Counted from the stretch's first letter, positions 15,603 to 23,865 are shown. The stretch is 64,000 nucleotides of DNA from an uncultured Agathobaculum sp. (GCA_934504345.1 CAKSVR010000004.1:1-64000), one strand, 5' to 3'. Made by a program: numbers and translations. Notes: a model not told the origin generated them from the letters alone.

Positions 15603-16491
15603 TCCGGTACTGAGAATGCTCGGACTGGCGCGCCGCGCGGGCAAGCTGGCCTTCGGCGACGAGCTGGTGCGCGAGGCGTGCTTCGACCACAAGACCCGCT
15701 GTGTGTTCATCGCGGGCGATGCAGGCGCGAACGCCGCAAAGAAAGCCGCGTTCTACGCCGATAAGGCGAATGTTCCCTGCGTAACGCTGCCGCACGGCAA
15801 GTTGGAACTCGGCAGCGCGATCGGCAAGGCAGGCTGCGCGATGTGCGCGGTCGCGGACATCGGCATGGCGGCAGCTGCCGTCAGCAAGCTGGCCGAGCAG
15901 GACTCCGCCTATACGGAGATCGCACAGCAGCTTGCGGAGAAGAATGCGAAGATCCAGTCGCGCAAGGGCATCAAGAAGCAGAAGGATAAGGCGGAAAAGA
16001 CCGAAGAAGCGCCGGTCAAGGCCGAAAAAACGGCCGAGGAGAAGCCGAAGCGCACCTATCGTAAGCCGTCCGGCGACCGTCCGTTCCGCAAGAACGACGG
16101 CGAGAAGCGCCCGTTCCGCAAGGACGGCGAATACCGCCCGTATCGCAAGAACGACGGCGAGAAGCGCCCGTTCCGCAAGGACGGCGAATACCGTCCGTAT
16201 CGCAAGGATGACGGCGAGAAGCGCCCGTTCCGCAAGGACGGCGAGTACCGTCCGTTCCGCAAGGATGACGGCGAGAAGCGCCCGTTCCGTAAGGATGGCG
16301 AATACCGTCCGTATCGCAAGAACGACGGCGAGAAGCGCCCGTTCCACAAGGACGGCGAATACCGCCCGTATCGCAAGAACGACGGCGAGAAGCGCCCGTT
16401 CCGTAAAGACGGCGACCGTCCGTTCCGTAAAAGCAGCACAGGCAAGCCGAGCTTCAACAGCGGCAAGCGCAGCTTCCGCAATAAAACGTAA
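15592..16491 (+). CDS. ylxQ: YlxQ-type L7Ae-family protein with a long basic repeat tail
   Basis: Residues 1 to about 105 are an L7Ae/L30e/S12e/Gadd45 RNA-binding domain (LGLARRAGKLAFGDELV, then CVFIAGDAGANAAKKA), the YlxQ protein that binds kink-turn RNAs. The usual length is near 100 residues; this one has 299. Residues 120-160 are a Lys/Glu-rich linker. Residues about 161-282 are roughly six tandem 20-residue repeats of the type DGEKRPFRKDGEYRPYRKND, encoded by 60-bp DNA repeats (about 16072-16430). The tail is highly basic, rich in RPF/RPY and should be disordered. It may add non-specific RNA binding. The start overlaps ylxR. Confidence 0.9.
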   Translation: MATDPVLRMLGLARRAGKLAFGDELVREACFDHKTRCVFIAGDAGANAAKKAAFYADKANVPCVTLPHGKLELGSAIGKAGCAMCAVADIGMAAAAVSKLAEQDSAYTEIAQQLAEKNAKIQSRKGIKKQKDKAEKTEEAPVKAEKTAEEKPKRTYRKPSGDRPFRKNDGEKRPFRKDGEYRPYRKNDGEKRPFRKDGEYRPYRKDDGEKRPFRKDGEYRPFRKDDGEKRPFRKDGEYRPYRKNDGEKRPFHKDGEYRPYRKNDGEKRPFRKDGDRPFRKSSTGKPSFNSGKRSFRNKT

Positions 16492-16498
16492 TTTCCCG

Positions 16499-16686
16499 CG
16501 CCGCAGCGCGCCTTTCAATAGCAAAGCATAGCTTTGCATCAAATGTGCGAGCTTTGCCCGTGCATTTGATACCAGTAAGCAATTTTGTGTGCCGCGTAAG
16601 CGACGCGCAAAATTGCGCTCAGGCTTTGTCCGCGTTCGCAGAACGCGGCACAGCCTGCTCTCGATTGAAACCGTGGTTTCAATCGA
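16499..16686 (+). repeat. Array of six stem-loops between ylxQ and infB
   Basis: Consecutive palindromes occur at 16499-16511, 16521-16537, 16538-16570 (8-bp arms), 16579-16615, 16620-16656 (nested) and 16661-16686, the last with 11-bp arms TCGATTGAAAC / GTTTCAATCGA. None ends in a T-run. The infB ribosome binding site follows directly at 16691. Confidence 0.8.
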
Positions 16687-16708
16687 AGTCAAAAGGAGGT
16701 TTTTGCCC

Positions 16709-19015
16709 ATGGCATTAGACAATAAATACCGGGTACACGAGGTCGCCAAGGACTTCGGCGTATCCACCAAGGAGATCACCGAGATTCTGACAAAGTATCG
16801 CAGCGCACCGAAAAACCATATGCAGGTGCTCGACGATACCGACCTGTCGGTCATTTTCGAGTATCTCACCCAGCATAATCAGGTAAACGACATCGAAGGT
16901 ATGCTGAACGCACAGGGCGCATCCCGCAAGCAGGAGCAGCCCAAGGCGGAAACCAAGCAGCAGACCGAGTCCAAGAGAGAGGAGCCTATCGTGCAGCAGC
17001 AGCCGACTCAGAGCAAGGTCAAGCAGGTACACCGTATCGATACCCGCGGTACCGGCGACGTAAATCTCGCCAAGTATGACGATCATGTAGATAAGCTGGT
17101 AGACGCAAAGGCCGAGCGCATGGAGTCCAAGGGCGCCAAGAAGCAGAAGCTGACCAAGAAGTCCGACCAGCGCTCCAAGCCGTTCGGCAATAAGCGCCGT
17201 CAGGAGGAGCAGGAGAAGATGAAGCGCCTCCAGCGCCAGCAGCAGATGGCAGCGCTCAAGAAGATCCCGGTAAAGGTTATGATCCCGGATGAGATCTCCG
17301 TCGGCGAGCTCGCTTCCCGCATGAAGCGCACCGCAGCGGACGTTATCAAGGGCCTCATCAAGCTGGGCGTTATGGCTTCTATCTCTGAGGTCATCGATTA
17401 CGATACCGCAGCCATCGTTGCCGAGGAAATGGGCTGCAAGGTCGAAAAGGAAGTTCATGTTACCATCGAGGAGCAGCTGTTCGACGAGCACGAGGACAAG
17501 GAAGAGGAGCTCCAGCCGCGTGATCCGGTCGTTGTTGTCATGGGTCACGTTGACCACGGCAAGACTTCTCTGCTCGATGCTATCCGTAAGACCAAGGTCA
17601 TCGAGGGTGAGGCCGGCGGCATCACCCAGCACATCGGCGCGTACCGCGTTGAGATCAGCGGCAAGCCGATCACGTTCCTCGATACCCCGGGCCACGCTGC
17701 ATTTACTTCCATGCGTGCCCGCGGCGCTCAGGTAACCGATATTGCCATTCTGGTCGTTGCAGCCGACGACGGCATCATGCCGCAGACTGTCGAGGCCATC
17801 AACCACGCCAAGGCTGCAAACGTGCCGATCATCGTTGCTGTCAACAAGATCGACAAGCAGGGTGCAAACCCGGATCGCGTGCTCCAGCAGCTCACTGAGT
17901 ACGAGCTGGTACCGGAGGAATGGGGCGGCCAGACCATCGTCTGCAACATTTCCGCGAAGTACGGTCAGGGCATCGACAATCTGCTCGAAATGGTCCTGCT
18001 GACCGCCGAAATGGCCGACCTCAAGGCAAACCCGAACCGCAAGGCGCACGGTACTGTCATCGAGGCCAAGCTGGATAAGGGCCGCGGCCCGGTTGCAACG
18101 CTGCTGGTACAGAACGGCACGCTGCACGCCGGTGATACGGTTATCGCAGGTACTTCTGTCGGCCGTGTCCGCGCGATGACCAACGACGACGGCAGGAAGA
18201 TCGAGTCCGCAGGCCCGTCTGTTCCGGTCGAGATCATCGGTCTGGCCGAGGTTCCGGGCGCCGGTGACATCTTCGACGCAGTAGACGACGAGAAGATGGC
18301 CCGCGAGCTGGTCGAGCAGCGCAAGGACAAGGAAAAGGAAGAGCGCAACAAGCTGTTCCACAAGGTAACGCTCGACAACCTGTTCGATTCCATCCAGCAG
18401 GGCGAGATGAAGGAGCTCAACATCATCGTCAAGGCCGATGTGCAGGGCTCTGTCGAGGCTGTTCGTTCCTCTCTCGAGAAGCTGTCCAACGACGAGGTTC
18501 GCGTGCGCGTTATCCACGGTGCTGTCGGCGCTATCAACGAGTCCGATGTTATGCTGGCTGCCGCTTCCGGCGCGATCATCGTCGGCTTTAACGTTCGCCC
18601 GGACCGCACCGCAACCGATTCTGCTGCACAGCAGGGCGTTGATATGCGTATGTACCGCGTCATTTACGATGCCATCGAGGAGATGGAGCAGGCCATGAAG
18701 GGTATGCTCGAGCCGAAGTTCAAGGAAGTCGTTCTCGGCCACGCAGAGGTTCGTCAGGTATTCCGCATCACCGGCGCGGGCGCGGTTGCAGGCTGCTATG
18801 TTCAGGACGGCAAGATTCAGCGCAACGCAGAGGTTCGCGTTGTCCGTGACGGCATCGTATTCCACGAGGGTCATCTGAACACCCTGAAGCGCTTCAAGGA
18901 TGATGTCAAGGAGGTTGCCACCTCTTACGAGTGCGGCATGAGCATTGAGAATTACAATGACATCAAGGAAGGCGACATCATCGAGTGCTTCGTGATGGAA
19001 GAAGTGAAGCAGTAA
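16709..19015 (+). CDS. infB: Translation initiation factor IF-2
   Basis: IF-2 is the GTPase that brings fMet-tRNA to the 30S subunit. The 768-residue protein has an IF2_N motif at the N-terminus (RVHEVAKDFGVSTKEITEIL), a charged linker, a second IF2_N region (about 222-275), the G domain with GHVDHGKTSLLD, DTPGHAAFTSMRARG and NKIDK, and domains II-IV ending in the initiator-tRNA binding C-terminus. The ATG at 16709 follows AAAAGGAGG; upstream in-frame codons lie in the stem-loop array. Confidence 0.97.
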   Translation: MALDNKYRVHEVAKDFGVSTKEITEILTKYRSAPKNHMQVLDDTDLSVIFEYLTQHNQVNDIEGMLNAQGASRKQEQPKAETKQQTESKREEPIVQQQPTQSKVKQVHRIDTRGTGDVNLAKYDDHVDKLVDAKAERMESKGAKKQKLTKKSDQRSKPFGNKRRQEEQEKMKRLQRQQQMAALKKIPVKVMIPDEISVGELASRMKRTAADVIKGLIKLGVMASISEVIDYDTAAIVAEEMGCKVEKEVHVTIEEQLFDEHEDKEEELQPRDPVVVVMGHVDHGKTSLLDAIRKTKVIEGEAGGITQHIGAYRVEISGKPITFLDTPGHAAFTSMRARGAQVTDIAILVVAADDGIMPQTVEAINHAKAANVPIIVAVNKIDKQGANPDRVLQQLTEYELVPEEWGGQTIVCNISAKYGQGIDNLLEMVLLTAEMADLKANPNRKAHGTVIEAKLDKGRGPVATLLVQNGTLHAGDTVIAGTSVGRVRAMTNDDGRKIESAGPSVPVEIIGLAEVPGAGDIFDAVDDEKMARELVEQRKDKEKEERNKLFHKVTLDNLFDSIQQGEMKELNIIVKADVQGSVEAVRSSLEKLSNDEVRVRVIHGAVGAINESDVMLAAASGAIIVGFNVRPDRTATDSAAQQGVDMRMYRVIYDAIEEMEQAMKGMLEPKFKEVVLGHAEVRQVFRITGAGAVAGCYVQDGKIQRNAEVRVVRDGIVFHEGHLNTLKRFKDDVKEVATSYECGMSIENYNDIKEGDIIECFVMEEVKQ

Positions 19016-19050
19016 AACTGCTTTTCTAAGGGGGACTCCGGGAAACAGAC

Positions 19051-19342
19051 TGGAAAAACAGCCACCGGCTGTTTTTCCACCGCTTGCTCGAAAATCGCAA
19101 GCGGCCGTCTGAAACTCACGCGCGCAAACGCTTCGCGTTTATTTTAAGGCGCGTGTTCGCTCCCTTAGATACCGAAAAAGTTCCCGAGGAAACTTTTTTC
19201 GATACCCCCTCTCGTCCGCACGGCGGACGAGGCCGCGCCGCCGCGGCGCGGGCAGTGGTATAAAAGTCCGGCGGAGCTGGACTTTTATGGGGAATGGAAT
19301 CACGCACTGCGGTGCGTGTGAAAATGCGCGATAGCGCATTTT
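19051..19342 (+). repeat. Array of nine stem-loops between infB and rbfA
   Basis: Perfect or near-perfect hairpins occur at 19051-19079, 19081-19103, 19118-19155 (with an inner AAACGCTTCGCGTTT), 19171-19202, 19211-19231, 19233-19252, 19260-19288, 19301-19319 and 19321-19342. An outer pair CTAAGGG (19027) / CCCTTAG (about 19161) could enclose the first three. No protein is encoded. It is followed by an AT-rich repeat and then the rbfA ribosome binding site. Confidence 0.8.
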
Positions 19343-19369
19343 CCTATACGACCGGAGGGAATGTGCAGA

Positions 19370-19421
19370 GTGGAAATAGAGAATCATTCTCCATTTTCCA
19401 TTCTCAATTCTCCATTATTTA
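19370..19421 (+). repeat. Short AT-rich inverted repeat (GAGAAT/ATTCTC family)
   Basis: A left arm with GAAATAGAGAATCATT and a right arm of CTCCATTTTCCATTCTC and CAATTCTCCATTATT are made of the same degenerate words as the longer elements at 21703, 45123 and 59285. It looks like a shortened copy. Confidence 0.6.
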
Positions 19422-19454
19422 ACCAATCCTCACGAAGGAGGTTTGATTTGTAAA

Positions 19455-19826
19455 ATGTCTACTCGAATTGATCGTATTTCCGAAGAAGTGATGAAGGCAT
19501 TGGCAGAGGCAATGCGTTCGGTCAAGGACCCGCGCGTGCAGGAGGCTATGGTTTCTGTGATGCACTGCGATGTGACGAATGATCTGCGCTATGCCAAGTG
19601 CTATATCTCCGTGCTCGGCACCGAGCAGCAGGCCAAGGACGTTATGAAAGGTCTGAAATCGGCGGCGGGCTGGCTGCGCCGCGAGGTCGGCCGCAAGGTA
19701 CAGCTCCGCTACGCGCCCGAGCTGGTGTTTGAGCTCGACCAGTCCATCACCCGCGGCGCGCATATCTCCGAGGTGCTGCACGAGCTGAAAAGCGAGGGCA
19801 AGCTGGGAGAGGAGGATGCAGAATGA
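19455..19826 (+). CDS. rbfA: Ribosome-binding factor A
   Basis: RbfA helps mature the 5' end of 16S rRNA in the 30S subunit. The 123-residue protein has the KH-like fold pattern RIDRISEEVMKALAEAMR, the VTNDLRYAKCYISVLG strand and the C-terminal LVFELDQSITRGAHISEVL motif. The ATG at 19455 is preferred over a TTG four codons upstream, which abuts the AAGGAGG site too closely. The stop overlaps the next start (ATGA). Confidence 0.95.
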   Translation: MSTRIDRISEEVMKALAEAMRSVKDPRVQEAMVSVMHCDVTNDLRYAKCYISVLGTEQQAKDVMKGLKSAAGWLRREVGRKVQLRYAPELVFELDQSITRGAHISEVLHELKSEGKLGEEDAE

Positions 19827-20782
19827 TCGTTGACGTCGCTGGCGCGGCTGCTGCGCTTCAGGCAGCGGACGACATTCTCATCCTGACCCACCGCCGCCCG
19901 GACGGCGATACCGCAGGCTGTGCAGGCGCGCTGTGCCGTGGTTTGCAGCAGATCGGCAAGCGGGCGTATATCCTCGAAAATCCGGAGATCACCAAGCGCT
20001 ACGCGCCGCTCATCGTGCCGTATTATCCGCCGGAGGACTTCGTTCCCGCGTATGTGGTTTCGACCGACATCGCCGAGGAGAAGCTGTTCCCGGACACGGC
20101 CGAGCCGTACAAGGGCAAGGTCGATCTTGTCATCGACCACCACGGCTCGAACGATGGCTTCGGCAAAAGGAACCTCATCCGGCCGGATGCAGGCGGCTGT
20201 GCCGAGGTACTGTATGATATTCTGAGCGCGCTCGGCGTCAAGCTCACGACCGACATTGCGGAGTGCATCTATATCGGCGTTTCGACCGATACGGGCTGCT
20301 TTAAGTTCTCCAACACGACCGCACATTCCCATGCGGTAGCGGCGGCGTGCCTGACCGCCGGCATCGACGGCGGCGAGATCAACCGCGTGCTGTTCGAAAC
20401 CAAGTCGCGCCCGCGCTTTGAGATGGACCGCATCGTGTTCGACACGATGGAGTTCCACGAGGACGGTGCGATCGCCGTTGCAGTGCTCTGGCGCAGGGAT
20501 ATTGACCGTGTCGGCGCGGATATGGACGATCTGGACTCCATCGCCTCGCTCACGCGCCAGATTGAGGGCGTGCAGATCGGCATCACGCTGACCGAGAAGC
20601 CGGACGGCACGGTGCGCGTTTCCGTCCGCACCACCAAGGAGATGGATGCTTCGGCGATCTGCAAAAAGGTCGGCGGCGGCGGCCATGTCCGCGCGGCAGG
20701 CGCGAGCTTCACCTGCGGCATGGAGGAAGCCAAGGCGGCCATGCTCAAGGCGGCAGAGGAGCAGTTCCATGCAGCAAAGTGA
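19823..20782 (+). CDS. nrnA: DHH-family bifunctional oligoribonuclease/PAP phosphatase NrnA
   Basis: NrnA degrades nano-RNAs and dephosphorylates 3'-phosphoadenosine 5'-phosphate. The 319-residue protein shows the DHH motifs HRRPDGDTAG (near residue 27), STDIAEE, DHHGSNDGFG (near residue 110) and STDTGCFKF, followed by a DHHA1 domain whose GGGGHVRAAGASF ends the protein. It overlaps rbfA by four bases and truB by 14 bases, so the three are likely translated together. Confidence 0.93.
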   Translation: MIVDVAGAAAALQAADDILILTHRRPDGDTAGCAGALCRGLQQIGKRAYILENPEITKRYAPLIVPYYPPEDFVPAYVVSTDIAEEKLFPDTAEPYKGKVDLVIDHHGSNDGFGKRNLIRPDAGGCAEVLYDILSALGVKLTTDIAECIYIGVSTDTGCFKFSNTTAHSHAVAAACLTAGIDGGEINRVLFETKSRPRFEMDRIVFDTMEFHEDGAIAVAVLWRRDIDRVGADMDDLDSIASLTRQIEGVQIGITLTEKPDGTVRVSVRTTKEMDASAICKKVGGGGHVRAAGASFTCGMEEAKAAMLKAAEEQFHAAK

Positions 20783-21686
20783 CCTGAACGGCATCCTGCT
20801 GATGAACAAGCCGCAGGGCTTCACCTCGCACGATGTGGTAGCCAAGCTGCGCGGCATCCTGCACACGCGAAAGATCGGCCACGGCGGCACGCTCGACCCG
20901 ATGGCGACCGGCGTTCTGCCGGTGTTTGTCGGCGGCGCGACCAAGGCGGCGGATTTTGCTGCGGCACAGGATAAGGAATACGTTGCCGGGTTCACGCTCG
21001 GCTACTGCACGGATACGCAGGATGTCACCGGCGAAATGCTTCAGACCAGCGAACGCTATGCCGCAGAATACACGGTAAAGCGGGCACTGAGCCGCTTTGT
21101 CGGCCCGCAGCAGCAGGTGCCGCCCATGTATTCGGCGGTAAAGGTGAACGGCCAGAAGTTGTACGACCTCGCCCGCAAGGGCAGGGAGGTGGAGCGGCCC
21201 GCCCGTGACATCATCGTACACGAAATGACCCTGCTGGACTTCGACGAGAATGCCCAGAAAGGCACGCTGCGGTGCGTTGTCAGCAAGGGCACCTATGTCC
21301 GCACGCTGGTGAACGACCTCGGTGAAAAGCTGGGCACGCTGGCCGTGCTGCACAGTCTGGAGCGCACCCGTTCGGGCGCATACGAGCTGTCACAGTGCCA
21401 TACGTTCGAGCAGTGCGAACAGGCCATGGCGGACGGCACCATGCAGCAGCTCCTGCTGCCGACGGACAGCCTGTTCACGGACAAGCCTGCCGTGTCCCTC
21501 ACAGATGAGGGCGCAGAGCGCATCGCGAGAGGCGCAGTCGTGTTCCCGCGCCAGACAGACGGCCTGCCGGAAACCGCAGATACCATCTGCCGCGTGTATC
21601 ATCAGGGCAGATTCCTCATGCTCGGGCAGGTAAGAACGCTGGATAAAGGCGGTTTGGGTCTGTTTGTATACAAAAACTTCCGGTAA
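20769..21686 (+). CDS. truB: tRNA pseudouridine(55) synthase TruB
   Basis: TruB makes pseudouridine 55 in the T-loop of tRNAs. The 305-residue protein has LNGILLMNKPQGFTSHDVV, the catalytic region KIGHGGTLDPMATGVLP with the nucleophilic Asp, and the YSAVKVNGQKLYDLAR block. The C-terminal TruB_C/PUA-like part is present. Its last eight codons lie inside a perfect 20-bp-arm palindrome (21660-21704), so the final residues appear to have been supplied by that insertion. Confidence 0.95.
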   Translation: MQQSDLNGILLMNKPQGFTSHDVVAKLRGILHTRKIGHGGTLDPMATGVLPVFVGGATKAADFAAAQDKEYVAGFTLGYCTDTQDVTGEMLQTSERYAAEYTVKRALSRFVGPQQQVPPMYSAVKVNGQKLYDLARKGREVERPARDIIVHEMTLLDFDENAQKGTLRCVVSKGTYVRTLVNDLGEKLGTLAVLHSLERTRSGAYELSQCHTFEQCEQAMADGTMQQLLLPTDSLFTDKPAVSLTDEGAERIARGAVVFPRQTDGLPETADTICRVYHQGRFLMLGQVRTLDKGGLGLFVYKNFR

Positions 21687-21704
21687 GTTTTTGTATACAA
21701 ACAG
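21660..21704 (+). repeat. Perfect 20-bp-arm palindrome across the truB stop codon
   Basis: The arm at 21660-21679 (CTGTTTGTATACAAAAACTT) is the exact reverse complement of 21685-21704 with a 5-nt loop. The TAA of truB lies in the second arm. The hairpin has no following T-run and is directly joined to the AT-rich repeat at 21703. Confidence 0.85.
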
Positions 21705-21823
21705 AAATGGAGAATTGAAAATGGAAAATGGATAATGAAGGAATCGCGCCTTGCGCGATGATTTAATAAGCGCGAAGCGCCACATTCATTCTCAATTCTC
21801 AATTTTCAATTATCAATTTTGAG
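21703..21823 (+). repeat. AT-rich inverted repeat element with internal GC hairpins
   Basis: The left arm is built of GGAGAATTGAAAATGGAAAA words and the right arm of CATTCTCAATTCTCAATTTT words, its reverse complement in pattern. Between them lie the small hairpins ATCGCGCCTTGCGCGAT and GCGCGAAGCGC. The element at 45123-45240 has the same plan, including a nearly identical ATCGCGC-TT-TGCGCGAT insert. Confidence 0.75.
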
Positions 21824-21835
21824 GGGGATTCCCTT

Positions 21836-22741
21836 ATGATAGAAGTTACAAAGCCGCGCGCCATCGCGCTGGGCTACTTTGACGGCGTGCATCTGGGCCA
21901 TCGGGCGCTCATGCAGCGCGCAGTCGAGCGGGCCAGGCAAATCGGCGGCACGAGCGCGGTTTTCACGTTTGATGTGCACCCGGATTCGGTCGTACTGGGC
22001 CGTCAGGTGCCGCTGCTGACCGCAAATGCCTATCGCCGGGAGGAGATCAAGCAGCTCGGCGGTGTGGATGAGGTGATTTTCGGCCATTTCGACCACGAGA
22101 TGCAGCACATGGACTGGCGCGATTTTATCCACAAGCTGTTGATAGGAAGATTCAACGCGGGCTGGATCATCTCCGGCCGCAACAACCGGTTCGGCTACAA
22201 GGGTCAGGGCAACGCCGAGGGCATGGCGCTCGAGTGCGAAAAGGCGGGCATCGGCTATGACTGCATTGAGGATGTGAAGATGGACGGCATTGTGGTGTCC
22301 TCCACCTATATTCGCCAGCTCATTTCGCAGGGCGATATGGAGGGCGCGGCCAAATTTCTCGGCCATCCGTACACGGTGACGGGCATTGTCGAGCACGGCC
22401 GGCGTGTCGGCACGAGCGTTCTGCAGGTGCCGACGGTCAATCTGCGCCTGCCGACCGAGATGGCGCTGCCGCCGTACGGCGTGTACGCCACCCGCGTGCT
22501 GGTGGACGGGCAGAGCTATATCGCGGCGACCAACATCGGTGTCAAGCCGACGTTTGTGGACGGCGGTGCGCCGACCATTGAGCCGCATCTGCTCGACTTC
22601 GCGGGCGACCTGTACGGCAAGATGATCCATGTCGAGCTGCACAAGTTCCTGCGGCCGGAAATGCAGTTTGAATCGGTGGAGGCGCTCAAGGCGGCCATCG
22701 AGGAGAACGTGCGGCAGACCAGAGAGTTTTTCGCAAAATAA
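21836..22741 (+). CDS. ribF: Bifunctional riboflavin kinase/FAD synthetase
   Basis: RibF phosphorylates riboflavin to FMN and adenylylates it to FAD. The 301-residue protein has an N-terminal nucleotidyltransferase domain with GYFDGVHLGHRALM, SGRNNRFGYKGQGN and STYIRQLISQGDM, and a C-terminal flavokinase domain with TVNLRLPTEMALPPYGVYA and GDLYGKMIHVELHKFLRPE. GAGGGGG precedes the ATG. It closes the nusA-infB-truB cluster and is followed by a terminator. Confidence 0.95.
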   Translation: MIEVTKPRAIALGYFDGVHLGHRALMQRAVERARQIGGTSAVFTFDVHPDSVVLGRQVPLLTANAYRREEIKQLGGVDEVIFGHFDHEMQHMDWRDFIHKLLIGRFNAGWIISGRNNRFGYKGQGNAEGMALECEKAGIGYDCIEDVKMDGIVVSSTYIRQLISQGDMEGAAKFLGHPYTVTGIVEHGRRVGTSVLQVPTVNLRLPTEMALPPYGVYATRVLVDGQSYIAATNIGVKPTFVDGGAPTIEPHLLDFAGDLYGKMIHVELHKFLRPEMQFESVEALKAAIEENVRQTREFFAK

Positions 22742-22743
22742 AC

Positions 22744-22785
22744 AACAGGCGGCATCGCTGGAGAAGCGGTGCCGCCTGTTATTAT
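22744..22785 (+). terminator. Terminator after ribF
   Basis: AACAGGCGGCA pairs with TGCCGCCTGTT across a short inner hairpin and is followed by ATTATGTT. The T-run is poor but the position, just after the ribF stop, fits a terminator. Confidence 0.7.
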
Positions 22786-22792
22786 GTTGAGA

Positions 22793-23625
22793 AGCCGTTC
22801 TCCGGGGCACACGAGGCGCGTGAGCGCAACGCCGTAACTGGGCGGCAGCCCTTTTCTCGGCACTCTTTACATGGTGAACACGAGTTGCGAAGCAATACGC
22901 CGTTTCCGGGCTGGGGATTTCGCCGCCTGCGGGCGGCGGGAACGGGCCGCACGCGCGGCGGGCGCAAAAAAGGGGGTAGACACCTACGGTTTCTACCCCT
23001 CTTTTGAATCTCCCCGTTTCCCTCGGCAACCTCGCGAACGGGCCTTACGGCCCTACTTCGTAGGTAACTCGCATAAAGGAACGGGTATCGGCTTCCGTTT
23101 TTCGCGCTGTCGCGGCGTTATCGCGGCAGATTGCACTGGTTTTGCGTAAATTGGGTGTCGCAGAGCTCTAACGGCTTGAGCGCAGCTGTGAAAGGAATGG
23201 TCGGCGTTAAGCCGAGCCTATCAGGCGGTAACGGTACTGCCGTTCCTTATTTCGGTCCCACCTCTAAGTAGGAACGCTTGCGTTCCGTCGCTCCGAGGTA
23301 TCCCAAAAGGGAAAAGGGGAGCTTCCTAAGAGGGTGGAAAACCGTAGGTTGTCTACCCTCTTAGGCCCCGCGCGGGAGCGCCGTTCTCCCGCCGTCCGCA
23401 GACGGCGAAACTCCCCAGCCCGGAAAGGGCGTATTGCTTCGCAACTCGGTTGCACCGGAAAACGGCTGCCGAGGAAAGGACTGAAGCCCGGCAACGGCGT
23501 ATTGCTAACGCAACTCGGTTGCACCGGAAAACGGATGCCGAGGAAAAGACTGTCGCCCGGCAACGGCGTATTGCTAACGCAACTCGTCTGCACCGGAGAA
23601 CGGCAGCCGAGGAAAGGACTGCGCC
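22793..23625. repeat. Large modular inverted-repeat element, copy 2
   Basis: This copy shares arms and core with 1312-1942; positions 23248-23400 match about 1660-1810 nearly base for base. It differs by an extra block at about 22955-23060, which holds a palindrome with GGGGTAGACACC and TTCTACCCCTC and is absent from copy 1, and by a right arm made of three tandem 68-69-bp units. No stable reading frame is shared with copy 1, so it is probably non-coding. Confidence 0.8.
23418..23622. repeat. Three tandem 68-69-bp repeats in the right arm of copy 2
   Basis: Units start at 23418, 23486 and 23555. Each begins GCCCGG, continues with GGCGTATTGCT and ACTCG, then a TGCACCGGA core, and ends GAGGAAA-GACTG. 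The left end of the element (22793-22920) carries inverted versions of the same unit, as does copy 1. Confidence 0.75.
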
Positions 23626-23654
23626 GGTGCTGTGTGAATCAGCAAAAAAGGACG

Positions 23655-23684
23655 GAAAAAAGCCGCCTGATAAATCAGACGGCC
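23655..23684 (-). terminator. Terminator of the minus-strand microprotein gene
   Basis: On the minus strand GCCGTCTGA-TTTA-TCAGGCGGC is followed by TTTTTTCC. It lies about 65 bases downstream of the small ORF at 23749-23865 and completes an independent transcription unit. Confidence 0.75.
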
Positions 23685-23748
23685 ATTTTCCCTCAAAGAG
23701 CAGGTAAAGAGTAAAGAAAGAAAAAAGAAAAAGAGAGCTGAGTAAAAA

Positions 23749-23865
23749 TTAGAACCAGCGGGAGCGCTTGTGCTCACGGTCAGAGCCTGCGAAAATCGCG
23801 TCTACGCGATATGCGTTCGACAGCATACCACCGAGCATTTCAAAATAACCGGGATACTTTTTCAT
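23749..23865 (-). CDS. 38-residue microprotein of unknown function
   Basis: The predicted peptide begins MKKYPGYFEMLGGMLSNAYR and ends AGSDREHKRSRWF. It has GGAGG eight bases before the ATG, a TTGCGT/TATAAT promoter about 60 bases upstream and a strong terminator downstream, so it is well supported despite its size. A longer in-frame reading upstream exists but would start before the predicted transcript. It has an amphipathic N-terminal half and a basic end. I do not recognise the family. Confidence 0.65.
   Translation of the reverse strand: MKKYPGYFEMLGGMLSNAYRVDAIFAGSDREHKRSRWF

Noticed and set aside
16072..16430. Regular 60-bp repeats that could be mistaken for a CRISPR array
   Set aside because: The repeats are in frame inside an uninterrupted coding sequence and translate to 20-residue protein repeats. 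There are no unique spacers and no cas genes.
20646..20768. In-frame extension of truB upstream into nrnA
   Set aside because: TruB homology begins at the ATG at 20769. The extension only reads the nrnA DHHA1 region in another frame.
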